This document shows positions 22,048 through 36,500 of a stretch of 64,000 bases of DNA, one piece after another. The DNA is from Silene conica (Eukaryota; Streptophyta; Magnoliopsida; Caryophyllales; Caryophyllaceae). Made by a program: the position numbers and the translations under genes. Position 1 is the stretch's first letter. Each line of letters starts with the position of its first letter. Where the stretch lies: NCBI GenBank assembly GCA_029255685.2, contig CM055318.2:1803001-1867000 (forward strand), written 5' to 3'. The notes beneath the pieces were generated by a model that was given only the letters and a program-made list of their open reading frames with translations, did not search any database and had not been told where the DNA came from.

Positions 22048-24079
22048 GTACCATGAACTTTAACGGAGTAAGCAATTAGAAGACGAGTACACTAAAATTG
22101 AAGGTAATGCAAAAAAGTAAGGAGTAATTAGACAGTTACCGAAGCTAAAGCCATATGAGGCCATCAAAGCCTTATTTACAATAATAATCCCCACTGATGT
22201 GACAACATTGAACATCCACGCAGCAGCATCGATGCTTGCTTTCTTCTCTGCCTTGGTAGTTGGAGCCATGTTTCTTGAACTATTTGCACAAACAAAAATG
22301 CTCACCCCTCGGTTATTGTTAAACAATGCGGATCATTTCTTGTATAAGCATCGTCAATTCTATGACAGTTTATCTGCAAATGTAAAAAAAGAATATCGCC
22401 ATCACACGAATAAATAGAACTTTTAAGTAACAAAACAAATAGCAATGGATTACTCAAAAACTCAATTAAATGCACTATGTAAGACTACGTTTATAGGTAG
22501 GTCTAACAAGGGCTAGGTCTTGAATAATGACGAAATATAATTAAAATAAAAAAGTTAAGTAAAATATATTATAGGAACTAGTTCCGTTCCAAATGGTCTG
22601 AAATGGACCTGGTGGAACATTGTTTAGGAACTTGTTATTTGCATGTAGTCGTCATACGTAGTTCCAATTTAACCAAAAATAATGTCGGAATTCCTAGGTC
22701 TAACTAGGGTTTGATAAAATAACAAAATCAGGAATTAGGTTTAGTAAGTAGGTTAAGAAGTATATATTGGAGTAGTATTTTAATGCAGGAACTAGGTCTA
22801 GGTAAGGCTGTAGAAACGACTGATAAATATGGTCCAAGGGGAAAAAGTCAATATTCTTGCATCAGAATCGAAGCTATCAACGAGAGCTACCATAGACGCT
22901 TCAACACTAACCATTACTTTATAACCACGAGCAGTACATTATAGAAGTGTTGAACTATTAGCAGCAAACCAAACTGCTACCGACACTTACTCTAGTGTCT
23001 TCTTCATATTTTGAAAAATGCTCTTTGCTGCATATCAGTCTAATATAACCTCTCGGGTCTTAATAGAACCATGAAATGTTGAGTATACCTTACATGCTCA
23101 AAATCCGAGAATGCATTACTACGACTCATGACCACATACAGTTGTGCAATCACTCTAAAAAATGTTCTCAGAAATTAATCTAAGCACAAGGAGAATGAGT
23201 CCCCATTGCTTCTCAAGCGACAATTACCTAACCGTCTAATTACTGTGTATTCTGCAGACGAGTTATTGAGGACGCGCAAATGCCCTTCTGCCCTAACTCG
23301 AAAGGCGCAATAATAACAACTCGCCCCAAAAAACTGAAAGGGAAATGTATATGCCCTGAATAATTGGATTCCGGTCATTCCAAACAACCAAAACACAGCA
23401 GACATTGCACATTCGAAGCGACTTTCTCTATTTGTGAGTACACAAAGCCAGAAACATTAGAAGAAATAGCCGACACCACCGAGGACACTATACAATGTCC
23501 ACTCTGGCAGCACTAAAGAGAAAATAAATCTAAACTAAGAGGTTAATTCAAGACCCGGATATACAATGCAAACTGATTCAACCGAAAGTTTAGTATTTTC
23601 AAGAAAAGCCGTCATGTTCTTCTTAGGTTTTTCATGTCTCCTTTTGGATATCGTGTGAAAACACTTTTTAATCTTTAATACTTTGTATGAACTTAAAACC
23701 TCCTACAAAGAGGATGCTTTAAAAACGCCATAAAACATCAAAACTTTAGTTTGCTCTAATGCAACTGAATCCAATAGACTTTCAAGTCTCGACTACATTT
23801 CGAACAAAAGTCAGTTTGCACTATCGTAATCAAAAGCGACAACATGGGTAATCTTTTAACTCTGCTGATACTGAACAGGCATTGAGACAGCATTAATCAA
23901 CTAGGTACACTATTACAGTAGCAGTGCTCCGACGTCGATAATAATAAGATTAATAATGCAGTATGCCAGTATTATGATATTATCTTCCACAAAATGAAGC
24001 TGCAATCTGACACAGAACTTCAAACCCTGCACAACCGGCAATCCAGCTAAAATAACGATCATATGCATCATCCATTAAT

Positions 24080-24436
24080 ACATTGATAGCATCCCATTTT
24101 CCTACTAAATTCAAACAATGGCGGAACTAGGGAGGCTAGCAACAAACAAAAAAGTTCAGAACTTTAGTTAAAATTTCCGATTTTTTTCTGGTTTGCTCCC
24201 TAACTACAAATCCTGGTTTCGCCATCGAATACAAACCCTAAAAACCCTACATAAAGACATTGATAGCATCCCATTTTCCTACTAAATTCAAACAGTGGCG
24301 GAACTAGGGAGGCTAGCAACAAACAAAAAAGCTCAGAACTTTAGTTAAAATTTCCGATTTTTTTCTGGTTTGCTCCCTAACTACAAATCCTGGTTTCGCT
24401 ATCGAATACAAACCCTAAAAACCCTACATAAACACA
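24080..24436. repeat. 177-bp direct duplication (copy B)
   Basis: Array copy of 2584-2940, with the same two repeats and the same internal differences. Confidence 0.8.
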
Positions 24437-25937
24437 CTGATCTAAGCAGAATTCAGAGAAATAAAAAATGAGCTCAAACAATCACCATTCTCACTCCATC
24501 AAAGTTCAGAAGACAACAAATTTAGCAACTTACAATGTAATACAAGAACAATAACATAAAATAAATCAATGAATTAATGAAATTATTTCATTAATGAATA
24601 TAAACAGTAATGATCATAATTTCATAAAGGCAAATGCAAAAACATTAGATTAAAGAAAGAAGATACCTTTATTAGATCAATGAAGGAGGGAAATTCAAAT
24701 ATTTATGAAATGGGTAAAATGTATGATGATAAAGTTGTGATCTTTAGATGTGAAAATTAGGTTTTTGAAATTCAATTAAATGATTAAATAATGGATTGTT
24801 TGATCAATTGAATTATTGATTGAATGATTGATCTTGTAATTTTTCTGGGTTTTACAAAACAAAATTAAATTAATGATTTAGGGGTGTAATTTGGAAGATT
24901 AAAATTAAAATCTCAGAAAAAAAGAGTAAAGGTGCAGAGGAAATGAGAGATCTTTGCTCCCCTTCCTCATCTAGTAATCTAGTATAAATGTCACTTATGT
25001 TATATTTCACTGTTTTTTCTTTTTTTTTTACGGTGATAATGTCACTCGAAAATTAACTATGTCGCTTATTTTATGTGACTAGAACGAGCGATTTGTATAC
25101 TTTTTTTAATGTGTAAATAAAAAAAAATCAAGTGTGATTGGAAATGGTTATTAAAAATCTATCCATCGAGTCGTTATTGTTTTTTTATATGCATCGTCAT
25201 AGGTAATGAAACTATTTTAATGTTAAATTAATCGGTAATAATTTTGGTAAAATTGATTAGTATCGAAAATTAATCTTATGTAAATCTATTTACGATCACT
25301 AATTTCATCTTCAACGTGCAATCTTGGTAAGTTTTTAAAAATGATGATGTTGCCAAGAATGATGAACAGGCTATTGCAGGACCTGAGCAAGATAATTTTC
25401 CGGGCGAGAGCGATATGTTCTTGGGCGTCGCGGTGTTTTTTGGGAAATCTAAAAAAACGCGCATCGGACGACACAAACTTTTGACATGACTAATTTTACG
25501 TAATTTGACTGTAAAAATAATCAAAAGTAGAAGACGATACATTAACAGGTAAAAACAGGGAGATGATAAATACATACTCTGTACGGAGTATATCTTAACA
25601 GGCCTGTAAAACTCACTTTCGTACTTACAAGTTACAGGAAATGTGAGACGGTTTTGCATTAGTCGATCAAAAATACTCTCGTATTCTTCATTATACAAGC
25701 AGTCGAAATATGACCGTGTAAACAGCCAGGAACCCGAAAATAACCGAGACATTTCAAATGAAGACCTTCTGTTACCTATGGAATTTTAAAGCTTCTAAGA
25801 TCCTGGTTACACGAGATTCCTACTTACGACAACGAACGAGAAAAACTATTTGCAGGCTTCTGGTGAAAAATAATATCCTGACCTAGTAATTTAAGAAAAT
25901 AGCGTAGCAGTATGAAGTAGGAAGCATTCCTCGAGAA

Positions 25938-28900
25938 TCAAGCCTGAAAAAGACCCCAATCGTTTACTTTGAAGCTGGTAGCAGAAACCTTGAAAACCTC
26001 AGCCATCGACGTACGTCCTGACTGTTCAGCAGGCCTTACCACTCCAGCTCCGACTGTGCCCGCGCTTTCACTCAGTGGACTGCAATCAAAAGATTTTCAA
26101 CAGTTAAAAACTGCCTTTTAACACACTAACACCCACCCGTAATGCATTGAAGAGGTTTTATATGTGATTATTTAGGCTTACTTTATAACAACAGGTTCAT
26201 ACGCAGTGATCAGGACATCGGTACCAGCTTCCTTAAGACGGAAATTTGCCAGATAAACCTGCATAGTTCACAGAGAAGAGAGGCTTGCGGTTAAGAGTTA
26301 CTCTATGTCACTTAGGTGGGCAAACTTGATCAATTTCGACCATTTATTTCTCCAAATATATGTAATTTAAAATGTAAAATCTGCCATGTTTGACTTATCA
26401 AAATACGAGTAGTTATCTTCATACGGTATCTGAATTCTGTTTTGGGCTAGGGTTTCTGTCTGGGCCTTATTGGGTCAAATCTGTATTGTATTAGGTTAAG
26501 AGTATTATATAAACTCTTAACCTCTACCCTAGCAGTTATCATATTCTATATCGTTCTGGATCTGTAATCTGAAAACTCCTCACATTAATAAAACTCTCTC
26601 CCTTCTGCCCTGTGGACGTAGCTAACACACCGTTAGTGAACCACGTAAATCATGCAATACGATTACTGAAAAAAGGTTGTATCCAGTATATATATATCGA
26701 GAGAATATCATGCAATGTTTGAAATCGTTTTACTATCAGAGTCAAATTGAAATAAACGGAAAGAAGAGAGTATTATGTCGTAATTGACAGCCTGAAAAAT
26801 GAACATTAGCAATTTATAGACCACTTACCCTCACGATATTCTGCGCTTCTCTCCCTTGCCTCCCCTTGGAGATAGCCTGGATAACAATGACAACACACAG
26901 CTTGATGAGCTCATTTTTTTGGTCTAGTAAACATAGGAAACAGTGTGGATTTGAACAGGCAAGTTCTACAAAACAACGGGCAGAACTGAAACCCGGCAAC
27001 TATATATGTAATTTGTTAACCAAGTGGTGTTAGTCCAGTGGTAACTGAGTTAAACCTTAAAGCTTACAGAAATGCAGGAGTTGAGAGGTCTCAGGTTCAA
27101 TTACCAGCTGGGGCGATGACTACTTGGCCACTGCAGCCCCAAAGGGGTGGCTTACATTGTCCATGTGGTGGTGCGGGAATGCATGGGCCGGGGGATTAAA
27201 CCCCTCGTCATCAAAAAAAAAAAAAACGTGATTCGCAGCAAACAAGTAAACTACATGAGAATTAATAGTCTCAATCTACCAACTTTTCAGAAGGTATTTG
27301 AGACCTTTCTCCGGTGGAGGCCTTCAAGACGAAGTGAAAATGAGATCAGCATACCATTTGGCCAACAGCGGTGGTTACAACAGCTGGAGTGTTTCGGTAG
27401 CTCAGTGCGGGAGCTTCTATGACTCCTGACTGTTCAATTACCTGCAAAAGTGCAAATGAAACATTATCAATATGTTCAAAACATCCTTCTAAAATGTTCC
27501 ATCAAATTTCGCAGCAAACACCCAGATGATGCTTCCATGGTTTCATGACAGACAAATATATCACATAAAAGATAGAAGGCAGGAAACGAATGCTACCACA
27601 CTGCCAATTTAGAGTAGCATTCTACCACATCGATAAACCATATTAAGCATACTCGAATCTAATCCATCTACTCTTAAACTAATCTGCATTATTATAATGC
27701 ATTTGTATATACCATCAGCTTACTGAGTTAAATCAATGCAAATCAGAGAGCGCTATAGGCAAACTGCGGAAAGAAAACATTCTGTTGAAAGACCAACCAG
27801 AACTCAGAACACCATACCAGTCCGATAGGCAGGAAGGGAGATAGATACTTTATGGTCAATTTGTAATAACCTCTTCCCCAAATCCCAATCCTCCCCTGAG
27901 AAGAGGTCAATCATCTACTGCCACAGTGGTTTCAAGTCCTCAACACCGTAGACCCAACTAGGTGTGAACTTAAACCTCGAGCCTGTATCTATAGCCTGAT
28001 CCCCGAGCCCTTCAGAGCAAGTGCACGTTTTTCATCGAATCTAGTTCTTCGTTGGAACTTCATATTTAGTCTCTCCAATGCATTTTTTATTTATTCGTAA
28101 ATCAAACACAGTAGCAGAACCAAACTACGAGATTTTGGGGTTGCAAAAGTCAGTTTCGAGGTTGTCTGCAAAGGTAAGTGCCAGCCTCAATGCAAGAGAA
28201 AATATAATAAATATTGTGATTCTCAAAGTTACATATGCAACTAACCCCTTAACACCGCCAGGGCCACCAATTAGTGATCACCCTCAACCTCGACAACTCC
28301 TATACCACGACTTGCAACATAATTTGACTATAAAACTCGACGGGTAAACAATCAATCAGTCAATTACAGAGATGCATACTACAAAATTCAGCCAAAGGAA
28401 AGAAACAAAGCCAAACATACCATGCCACCTTCGGCATCCTGTTCCGTAGCAAGATCTTGAAGGAACCATGCAGCACTATTTTCATCAGTAACCTCATGTT
28501 TCAAGTCCAGCAATTCAACTATGATACTCTCATCTCTATCAGGGTCAGAAAAGGCTTCCTAGAACCACACAAAACATTCAAAAATTCAACCTTTAACATA
28601 CTTAACAACATTTAAGATGATGCTAAAATGATGTTGAAATATTTACATAAACAATGAAACACATTTTTGCAGAAGTATAATTTCTACAAAAGAATTTTTA
28701 ATAAAAACATAAATGAATGGCAAAGCGTCTTCAACTTGTAACGGATAATGCAATGGACAAGCACAAGCATGATGGAAGTATCTTAGAGAACGCTAAAAGT
28801 CGGAAATTGCGATAATTACCTCCCTGTTCGGGTTCTTAATACGCCCTTATTAAGGGCACGCGTTAGAAAAACCGTTAAAACGAAAAGTAGAACAGAATGA

Positions 28901-29171
28901 AACCCATGATTGAAAAGAATAACACGAATTCAAAGAACAAACCTGGTGATCAGGGACTTGCCTAACATTGCTCAAATCCTACACAATTAAACACCAAAAA
29001 AGATAAGATTTTGATCACTACCCACAAAATTCAAACATTCAGACTACCAGATTAAGTAAAAACATTACAAAATTCACTAGAATTAAGTCAAATAACCTGG
29101 AATCTATCAGGGAAAGTCATTGAAATTGCACCACCAAACAAAGAATGCACAGAAAATGCATCTTGTGCCAT
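25938..29171 (-). CDS. MOG1: MOG1-like Ran-binding protein (array copy B)
   Basis: Exons 29097-29171, 28943-28978, 28421-28558, 27355-27441, 26829-26876, 26182-26258 and 25938-26079; 200 aa, identical to the gene at 4442-7675, including its intron insertions and leader. It is intact, so if the array is real the plant has at least three MOG1 genes here, two of them indistinguishable. Confidence 0.92.
26426..26656. mobile_element. Solo LTR, internally deleted (copy B)
   Basis: Array copy of 4930-5160, with the same deletion and ATACG flanks. Confidence 0.75.
27020..27226 (+). mobile_element. tRNA-derived SINE (copy B)
   Basis: Array copy of 5524-5730, including the same length of A tail. Confidence 0.85.
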
Positions 29172-30135
29172 TTTCAGCAACCCAGAATTCTTAGTAACTG
29201 CAGCAACAACAAAAACAATTTGTGCTATTTAATTAAGCTGAAAGAATGAAGTTAATAGGAGTTGAAGAATGTTGTTGATAATGGAGTTTGCAGACTGACC
29301 TGGGGAAATGAAGGATTATGAAGTTGGTTGCAGAGTTCCAGAAAGTGCGGAAAAATGGAGGACGATGAAGTGGTTTATATATGCGTGCTTCGATTATAGC
29401 TTCATTATGACGCCCCTAATATCCTTTGTGCTTCGTAATGACGCCAGTTCTTTCTTCTTTTTTCATTATACCCAGGTTTTTTGGGTGGCAATCGGGTCAA
29501 TCAGTTGCATCAGGTTAAATGTTGAGAGGTCGTGACTCGTCGTGACCCATAACTTTATACGACTAGATTATAACCCATAAAATTTACGTGTCTAATATAA
29601 AATCTCACAAATATATCATTGTATACCAACAATATACCAACCACGGCAATGTGTATACGTATAACATACTAAATTCAAATGTACTTTACATACGTACGTA
29701 ATTCAGTATAATTTTTGAAAATAAAAAACAATAGACGATTTTATGTGAATTTTTTAAATGTTGAATAATAGAAATATTTGATTATTTTTTTACCTTTTAT
29801 TATATATATTATATTATATTTTTTATCATGAAAATCTTTTTTCCCAACTTCTGATTTTAACCCAATTACCTAGCAAAATATTTTGCAATTGAATTTTTTT
29901 TAAAAAAATTGTGTAAAAAAGTTGAAAATCTATACTTTATATATCACTAATAAATTGTTTGATTTTCGTAAAATATTTTATTTTTTCTTATCGAACTTAT
30001 GCTATTTTTTATTAAATTTTTTAAACATTCAATTTGTATTTTTCATAAAATATAACCATCTTTACTTTTTTGATATCATAAATTGAATTTCTCGTGAGAT
30101 TTTGATGAAGGGGTTTAATTTCACTTGATGCAAGT

Positions 30136-31936
30136 TATTGGGCCTAATCTCTCAAATGGAAAGTTGTGGGGGTCCGATTAGGTTTTGTAGACGACATTTT
30201 AGTAAACGTAGACGGCGTTTTTCATAAAAAAGACGAAAATACCCTTGACCACTTTCTCTCACTAGAAAAATTCTCTGGGATTCTTGAGAAAACCCTATTA
30301 ATTCATCTAAAACCCAAAAAAATTAAAAACACGAAAATCATCTAAAATTCATGACGGAATCTCATTCAACCAATTCTTCGGTTAGTTATCAAATTCTTAA
30401 CATTTTATTAATTATGTTACGTTTAATTTATAGTTTCGTGTTAGATTAATGATAGAAATCGATTTTTTCAATTAGTTGCAAATATAGCATTAACGGTTTC
30501 ATGGAGCAGACATTGAATGTTATTGTCCATTTCATGGTCGGACATTGACATCAATGTCTGGCCATGGAGTGAACAATGACATTCAATGTTTGTCCATGGA
30601 TAGACATTGAATGTCATTATTCACTCCATGGTCGGACATTGAATGTCAATGTCCCGCCCATGGACAGTTTTTTTTTTAGTTTTCGATTATTAGTCCCATG
30701 TCAATGCTTGCAAGCATATCATTATTCAATGTATATCCATAGACAGACATTGAATCTCATTGTCCAGTCCATGGTCGGACATTGACATTCAATGTCTGCC
30801 CATGGAATGAACAATGACATTCATTGTGACAATCTTGTCCAATCTATGACCGGACATTGACATTCAATCGTTCCAAAAGACAATCGATTTTGCCCAACCA
30901 AATGCTTCATCGCGATTAATCAACCAAATTCCTCGAACGAATCCTATTAATTGAAGATTTATTATTTGTTAGCATATATATTTTAAATTAAGCAACATAA
31001 ATTAACTTAAACGGAAAATAAAGTACCTAAATTACGTTAAAATGGGGAATACTAATCGAAAATTACAAAAAAAAAAAAAAATTGTCCATGGGCCGGACAT
31101 TGAATGTCAATGTCCGGCCATGGAATGAACAATGAGATTGAATGTCTGACCATGGATAGACATTGAATGTCATTGTTCATTCCATGGCCGGACATTCAAT
31201 CTCGTTGTTCATTCCATGGCCGGACATTGAATGTCAATGTCCGGCCATGGAATTAACAATGAGATTGAATGTCTGACCATGGATAGACCACTACAAGAAT
31301 AAACAAAACAGGCGACGGACTAATGGCGACTGAAGGATGTAGTCGCCAATTTGGCGACTGAAGCTGAAAATTGGCGACTGAAAATATAGCATTCAATAGA
31401 AAATTGTCGACATTGAATGTCATTGTTCATTCCATAGCCGGACATTCAATCTCATTGTTCATTCCGGTCGGACATTGAATGTCAATGTCCGGCTATATAA
31501 TGAACAATGAGATTCAATGTCTGACCATGGATAGACATTGAATATCATTGTTCAGTCCATGGCCGGACATTGACATTCAGTGTCTGGCCATGGAATGAAC
31601 AATAACATTCAATGTCCGTTCCATGGACAGACCGTGAATGCTATGTTTGCAACACATTGAAAAAATCGATTTTTATCATTAGTCTAACACGAAACTAAAA
31701 ATTAAACATAACATATAATTAATTGTTCATTCCATGATTTTGGTGTTTTTAATTTTTTCGGGTTTTAGATGAATTAATCGGGTTTTCGCATGAATTTCAG
31801 AAAATTTTTCTAGTGAGAGAAAGTGATCAAGGGCACTTTCGTCTTTTTTATGAAAAACACCGTCTGCGTTTACTAAAATGTCGTCTACAAAAACCAACCC
31901 CCTTTCACAATTGCACAAAATTATGGGGCTCAATTA
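30136..31936. mobile_element. Foldback element (copy B)
   Basis: Array copy of 8640-10440. The identical palindromic core is notable because such repeats normally change quickly. Confidence 0.8.
31289..31408 (+). mobile_element. CACTA-type terminal fragment (copy B)
   Basis: Array copy of 9793-9912. Confidence 0.7.
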
Positions 31937-32956
31937 CTACTTCTCCGCTTTCAGATGAGTTGGATTTTGGATCACTTGATGTGCCGGGTTAGATAGTTGT
32001 GGCACTCGAGTGTGGTTATTGGCTTTTTTAAATGTGTTACTTCAATTTTTTTTATCAATAATTCTGTTGTTTTTTCACTGTTGCTTGATTCAGTTACATT
32101 GTTGAAACAGATCATTGATCTTATTGGTCAATATAAAGTTAGACGGATCATCGATCTTTTTGATCAATATAAAGTTAGGTTTAAATCGGGTCGGGTTCTG
32201 ATAATTGATTATCCGGTTATTGTACTATTGAATCGAATGTGTCTTCCATTTGAAAATTGTGCATGCTTCGATTGCTCAGCTCGTCGAAACCGAACATGTC
32301 GTTGATGAGAAAAAACAGTTTGCCTTCTTCTCGCAACATGATAGAAGAACATCGAACCACTGATTCAGAGTGCTAAGAACCGCAGTGACAGGAACAAAGC
32401 CCCCCGACAACTATGTGTGATCGTACTCAGCGTAGATTCGATGGTGTTTATAGTAATTCAGATAGTGATGGTATGATGTAGAATTTTAAATTATATATAA
32501 CCGATTTGGTAAACGGTCCGAATTTCCCCATGTCCAGCACGAAATTTCATATGTACGCTACAATTATTTTTTAATAACATATCTAGTATTTTTCATAATC
32601 AAGCAAAACGGAATAATCGGGAATTTCTAAAAACGAACGAAAAAACATTTAAGTAAATTTGAAAGTCATCAAGGAGAATACAAAATTATGTACATTATCT
32701 CTTTAATGACGTGGTTCCAAATTGCGCCACATAAAAAGTTGATGTTTATATATCTTTATAATGAGCTACGCTACCATCGTATTTCCAACAACAAGGAGTT
32801 ATTGGTGGCATAGGTGACAAGGGACGTACCCGAATCCTTTCTAACTACTTTGACCTGATCGAGCTAATTTTTTGGTTAAGCATAACTAAGACGACTAAAA
32901 GAAGATCAAAAACTAGTTACTAACCTCACCTACGAGGCTACGATGATCTTAAAATA

Positions 32957-33379
32957 TTAAGGCGTTATTTGATAAACAACATATTGCAAAAAAATTAGCA
33001 TATTGAGGCAATTAGTAGGTTTGACCAAACATATTGGAAGAGTAGAATGTGTTTCAATATGCTCTTTTGGAATATGTTGCTCCCCAGCATATTCAAAGAG
33101 TATATTGGCAAAATTAAAAAATTATCTTTTTACCTTTCAAAAAATATTAGCCCTATTTTTGACAAATATTACTCAATAATTTATTTATGTCCTTTTTTGT
33201 CATTTGACACATGATTGAGATAATCTGCTAATTTAATTCTGCTAATTACCAAACACCTGACAAATCATGCTAATTAAATATGATAGTCAAAACTGCCAAC
33301 AAATTCTGCTGGTCAAATCTGCTTTTACAATCTGCTTCTGCTAATATCAATCCGCTGTTTACCAATCGCCTACCTAAAA
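32957..33379. repeat. Dispersed MITE-like repeat, member 1 (copy B)
   Basis: Array copy of 11461-11883. Confidence 0.65.
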
Positions 33380-33531
33380 CCGAACAAATATACTCATAAG
33401 TCATAAGGTTGATACCCCGTCATATTTCCTGAGGCCTGTTTATTCAACATAACACAGAGAGACAAAGAGGGATTGAAAACCCTAAATCGATTGTTCGAGA
33501 AAAACAAAAAAAGCAAAGCGGTTGATTGGTG

Positions 33532-36500
33532 ATGGCGTCCTCTTCTTACTCTGATCAATCAAAAGCTAAGGTTTGTATCTATATTATACTCGTATGTTTC
33601 TCTTTTCTCGTCTGATCGTTTAATCTGTTTTTTTTTATGATATATTTGCTTTGATAGTATTTTATGGAATTGATGGCTTTCGGCGCAGCTCATGCCAAAA
33701 CCGAATCCCCTATTCCAACATTTAGTATAACGCGGTATGTTTTCGAATATACTCACTCCGTCTTGTAGCATTTCAATACTGGAATTTGATTTGCAAGGCA
33801 TAATTTCAATTTCAAACCCAAGTTGATTGGTTGATTGATTAATTGATTGCAGCGTCATCAACCCCTCCAATCCAGTCACCTTCCATCTCAGAGATAGTTT
33901 TACTGGAGAAATCGCAGAAGGATATTTTCAACCACTAAAGAAGAAATACAAACCCGATTTAATAATGTATGTTCTTAACTTATTATGTACCTTTATTTAA
34001 ACCCATGATTGCGAAGCTAGTTATGGCATGTACAGCAAACTAAAACCCGCAAGGCAAGGTCCTGTTTGTTTTTTGGGCGTAATTGTTTGGTTTACTAGAT
34101 GCCTAGGTTCATGTACATGTGTATATTACTTACTGTATGTTTCTTGGTTTATGCTCAAGTCCTCCCGTTGAAATCTGTACCTGTACCTGTTCGAAGGAAA
34201 AGACTCTTGCCCATATGGACGACTTCTTCATTCCTTTGGCAAAGAAATCATTGGCCTACTACAATGATAAGGAGGTATGTATATATAATTATACTAGTTT
34301 AGAACCCGTGCAAAATTGCACGGATATATATAGATCAAATATATAAGTTCTACGATTATGTTTTTCTGGAATGATTATGTTTTCTGGAAATTACAACATT
34401 TTATAGAAACAATTTAGTGGTTACATGGGGCATATGCACCTTTGGAAATAAACCTAAAATAATTACAATGAACAAATCCAAATATTATAATACTACTACA
34501 TCATTGAATCGTCTCGTATCTTTCTTGATTGAAGTACCATGGCAACCGTGTTTACTCCTGTCTCAGAGCATCGTAATAGTTCTTGGATAAATTTGGTAAG
34601 ATAGTTATTAAGTAATCAAACAATCATATTTATATACAACTTAGGTTAACTGTCGTCTTAGTTCTCTCTTCAATAACTAAAACCATAACTTCATAAGCCG
34701 CAAGCGCTTCATTTGAAAAAAAACTACTCAAGTTCAATTGCTTCCAAACTTTCCATCCACCTTTTAAAGTCTAAGTTGTGAAATATATATTAAATACACT
34801 ATCAACATAAATTGAGGGCAGACATTATGTATATCAACCATACATGAAAAGAATGATATCCTAGAATGTATAAATGAAGTTTGTGAAATAATTGTCTACT
34901 AAGAGGTTTACTTACATCGATTATGTTTGAGGAATTCGATTAAGTTTGAGGAATTGGTTTAGGAAAATTAATTCTAAAGCAATTTGGAAACAAAAAACCA
35001 CAAATTGCTAGTTTAGTACAAATACAATCTAGAGGTCTTGCCGAATAAAAGATAGATCAGACCAGACCTCATAATTTGATTCGGGCCATGGAGAGGTCCT
35101 TGGACACCGGAAACATGAAATTTTTTATAGCAATCATCTCTTATGCATGTACTTGAAGGGACAACCCACGTTAAAAATTAGGGCATTGCGAAAAATAATC
35201 CGTTCCATCTGCGACAGTTTACAATAAAACCGTCTTATAGAATAACTTATGAACCAATAGGCAGAAGTTCGGACCAACTCTTATTAGTCTCCACTGCATA
35301 GTAGGAAGACCACCCTTAATTTGATAAGGAATATAATTAACTTGTATTACATGATATAAGAGATGAAAATAGAGGTTGATGTGGGTGATGCCCCCCAAAG
35401 TCATTCATGGTATCAAAATGCTTAGTCATTAATACCTTTTCCATGATATTCATAGAAAGTTAGAAGTCACCCCCGACATGTTATCTAAGAAGTTGAGCAC
35501 GCTGCCCTTTATCCCGTCCACTATCGACTAAGGTTGTCTTGCTATTCCGAGCACATGTAGGTATTTAGGCTCTGCCTCTCCCTATGCTTTCTTCGGTCCG
35601 ATTCTTGATTGGGAAACATTCCTAAGAACAGTGGGTGATTTAACATGCATGCTTGGAAGTTAATTATTGCATAACTGAAAATATCAACATTGGAGGATCT
35701 AACATCAACGAACATGTGCATCACACCAAGGTCTTACATGAACCAATTTAAGACCAAGCAACATGAGAAACCACAGTTAGAAGTAAATAGACTCTTAATC
35801 TAGCTGAAAATGAATCGAAATGCTCCATACAGATTGTGGTAATAAAAACTCGTTGCAAAAGAGTGAGTAGAATTGTAAAACACGGTTCATATAGTGCACT
35901 ATATGCCAAATAAGAAGTAATGCAATCAAAAATACATACTCCATAATAAGCATTTAACTTTGCCTAATCGATATACGTTCAAATATTAAAACGGATCAAA
36001 TATCATCACATTTGGGTATATATCCGTCTAAATAAGCTTAAGATTATGTCAAAAAAATATGAAGATAGACAAATCACGGAGTTTAGACATACCCCGATAA
36101 CACATAGCATGGTTTATGAACTGCATTGAGTTGTGATCTACTCATACCACATGCATTAAAAAGTAAGTTATATATTAGAAAATTTGCCATCAATGAATTC
36201 ACAAAAAAATAAAAGAGCAACATATAGACTAATAGATCACTGAAATACTCCACATACCGGGTATACCATTCAATTATATCAAGTTTCATTTGCAATAGTC
36301 ACATATGAATAACAAAATGATTCAACTATTGTTTACTATATGTATAGATTGATATACCAACGCCAAAAATAATACAAAACAAATAAGTATAAAGAATCAG
36401 GGAGCTCTCCGTAGAGCAATAATCTAAGAAAAAAAGCTACATATTCATTTATCACATAAAGATGAATTCTTTAAAATGGTTGTTTAAAGAAGGATAAGTC

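Larger units (their letters stand above)
20456..22269 (-). pseudogene. UDP-xylose transporter-like gene lacking its 3' exon (array copy B)
   Basis: Exons 22140-22269, 21432-21616, 21145-21345 and 20456-20617 join in frame to 226 codons: start [18 protein letters not shown], then [59 protein letters not shown] and [18 protein letters not shown]. These match the first two thirds of UXT-type Golgi nucleotide-sugar transporters (about 350 aa, 10 membrane segments). The exon with the last membrane segments is not found in the following 1.6 kb before the kinase pseudogene. If the last donor (GTAAGG) is not used, the frame continues 33 codons to a stop at 20360-20362, giving a protein of about 259 aa. 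I infer a truncated, probably non-functional copy. Confidence 0.82.
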
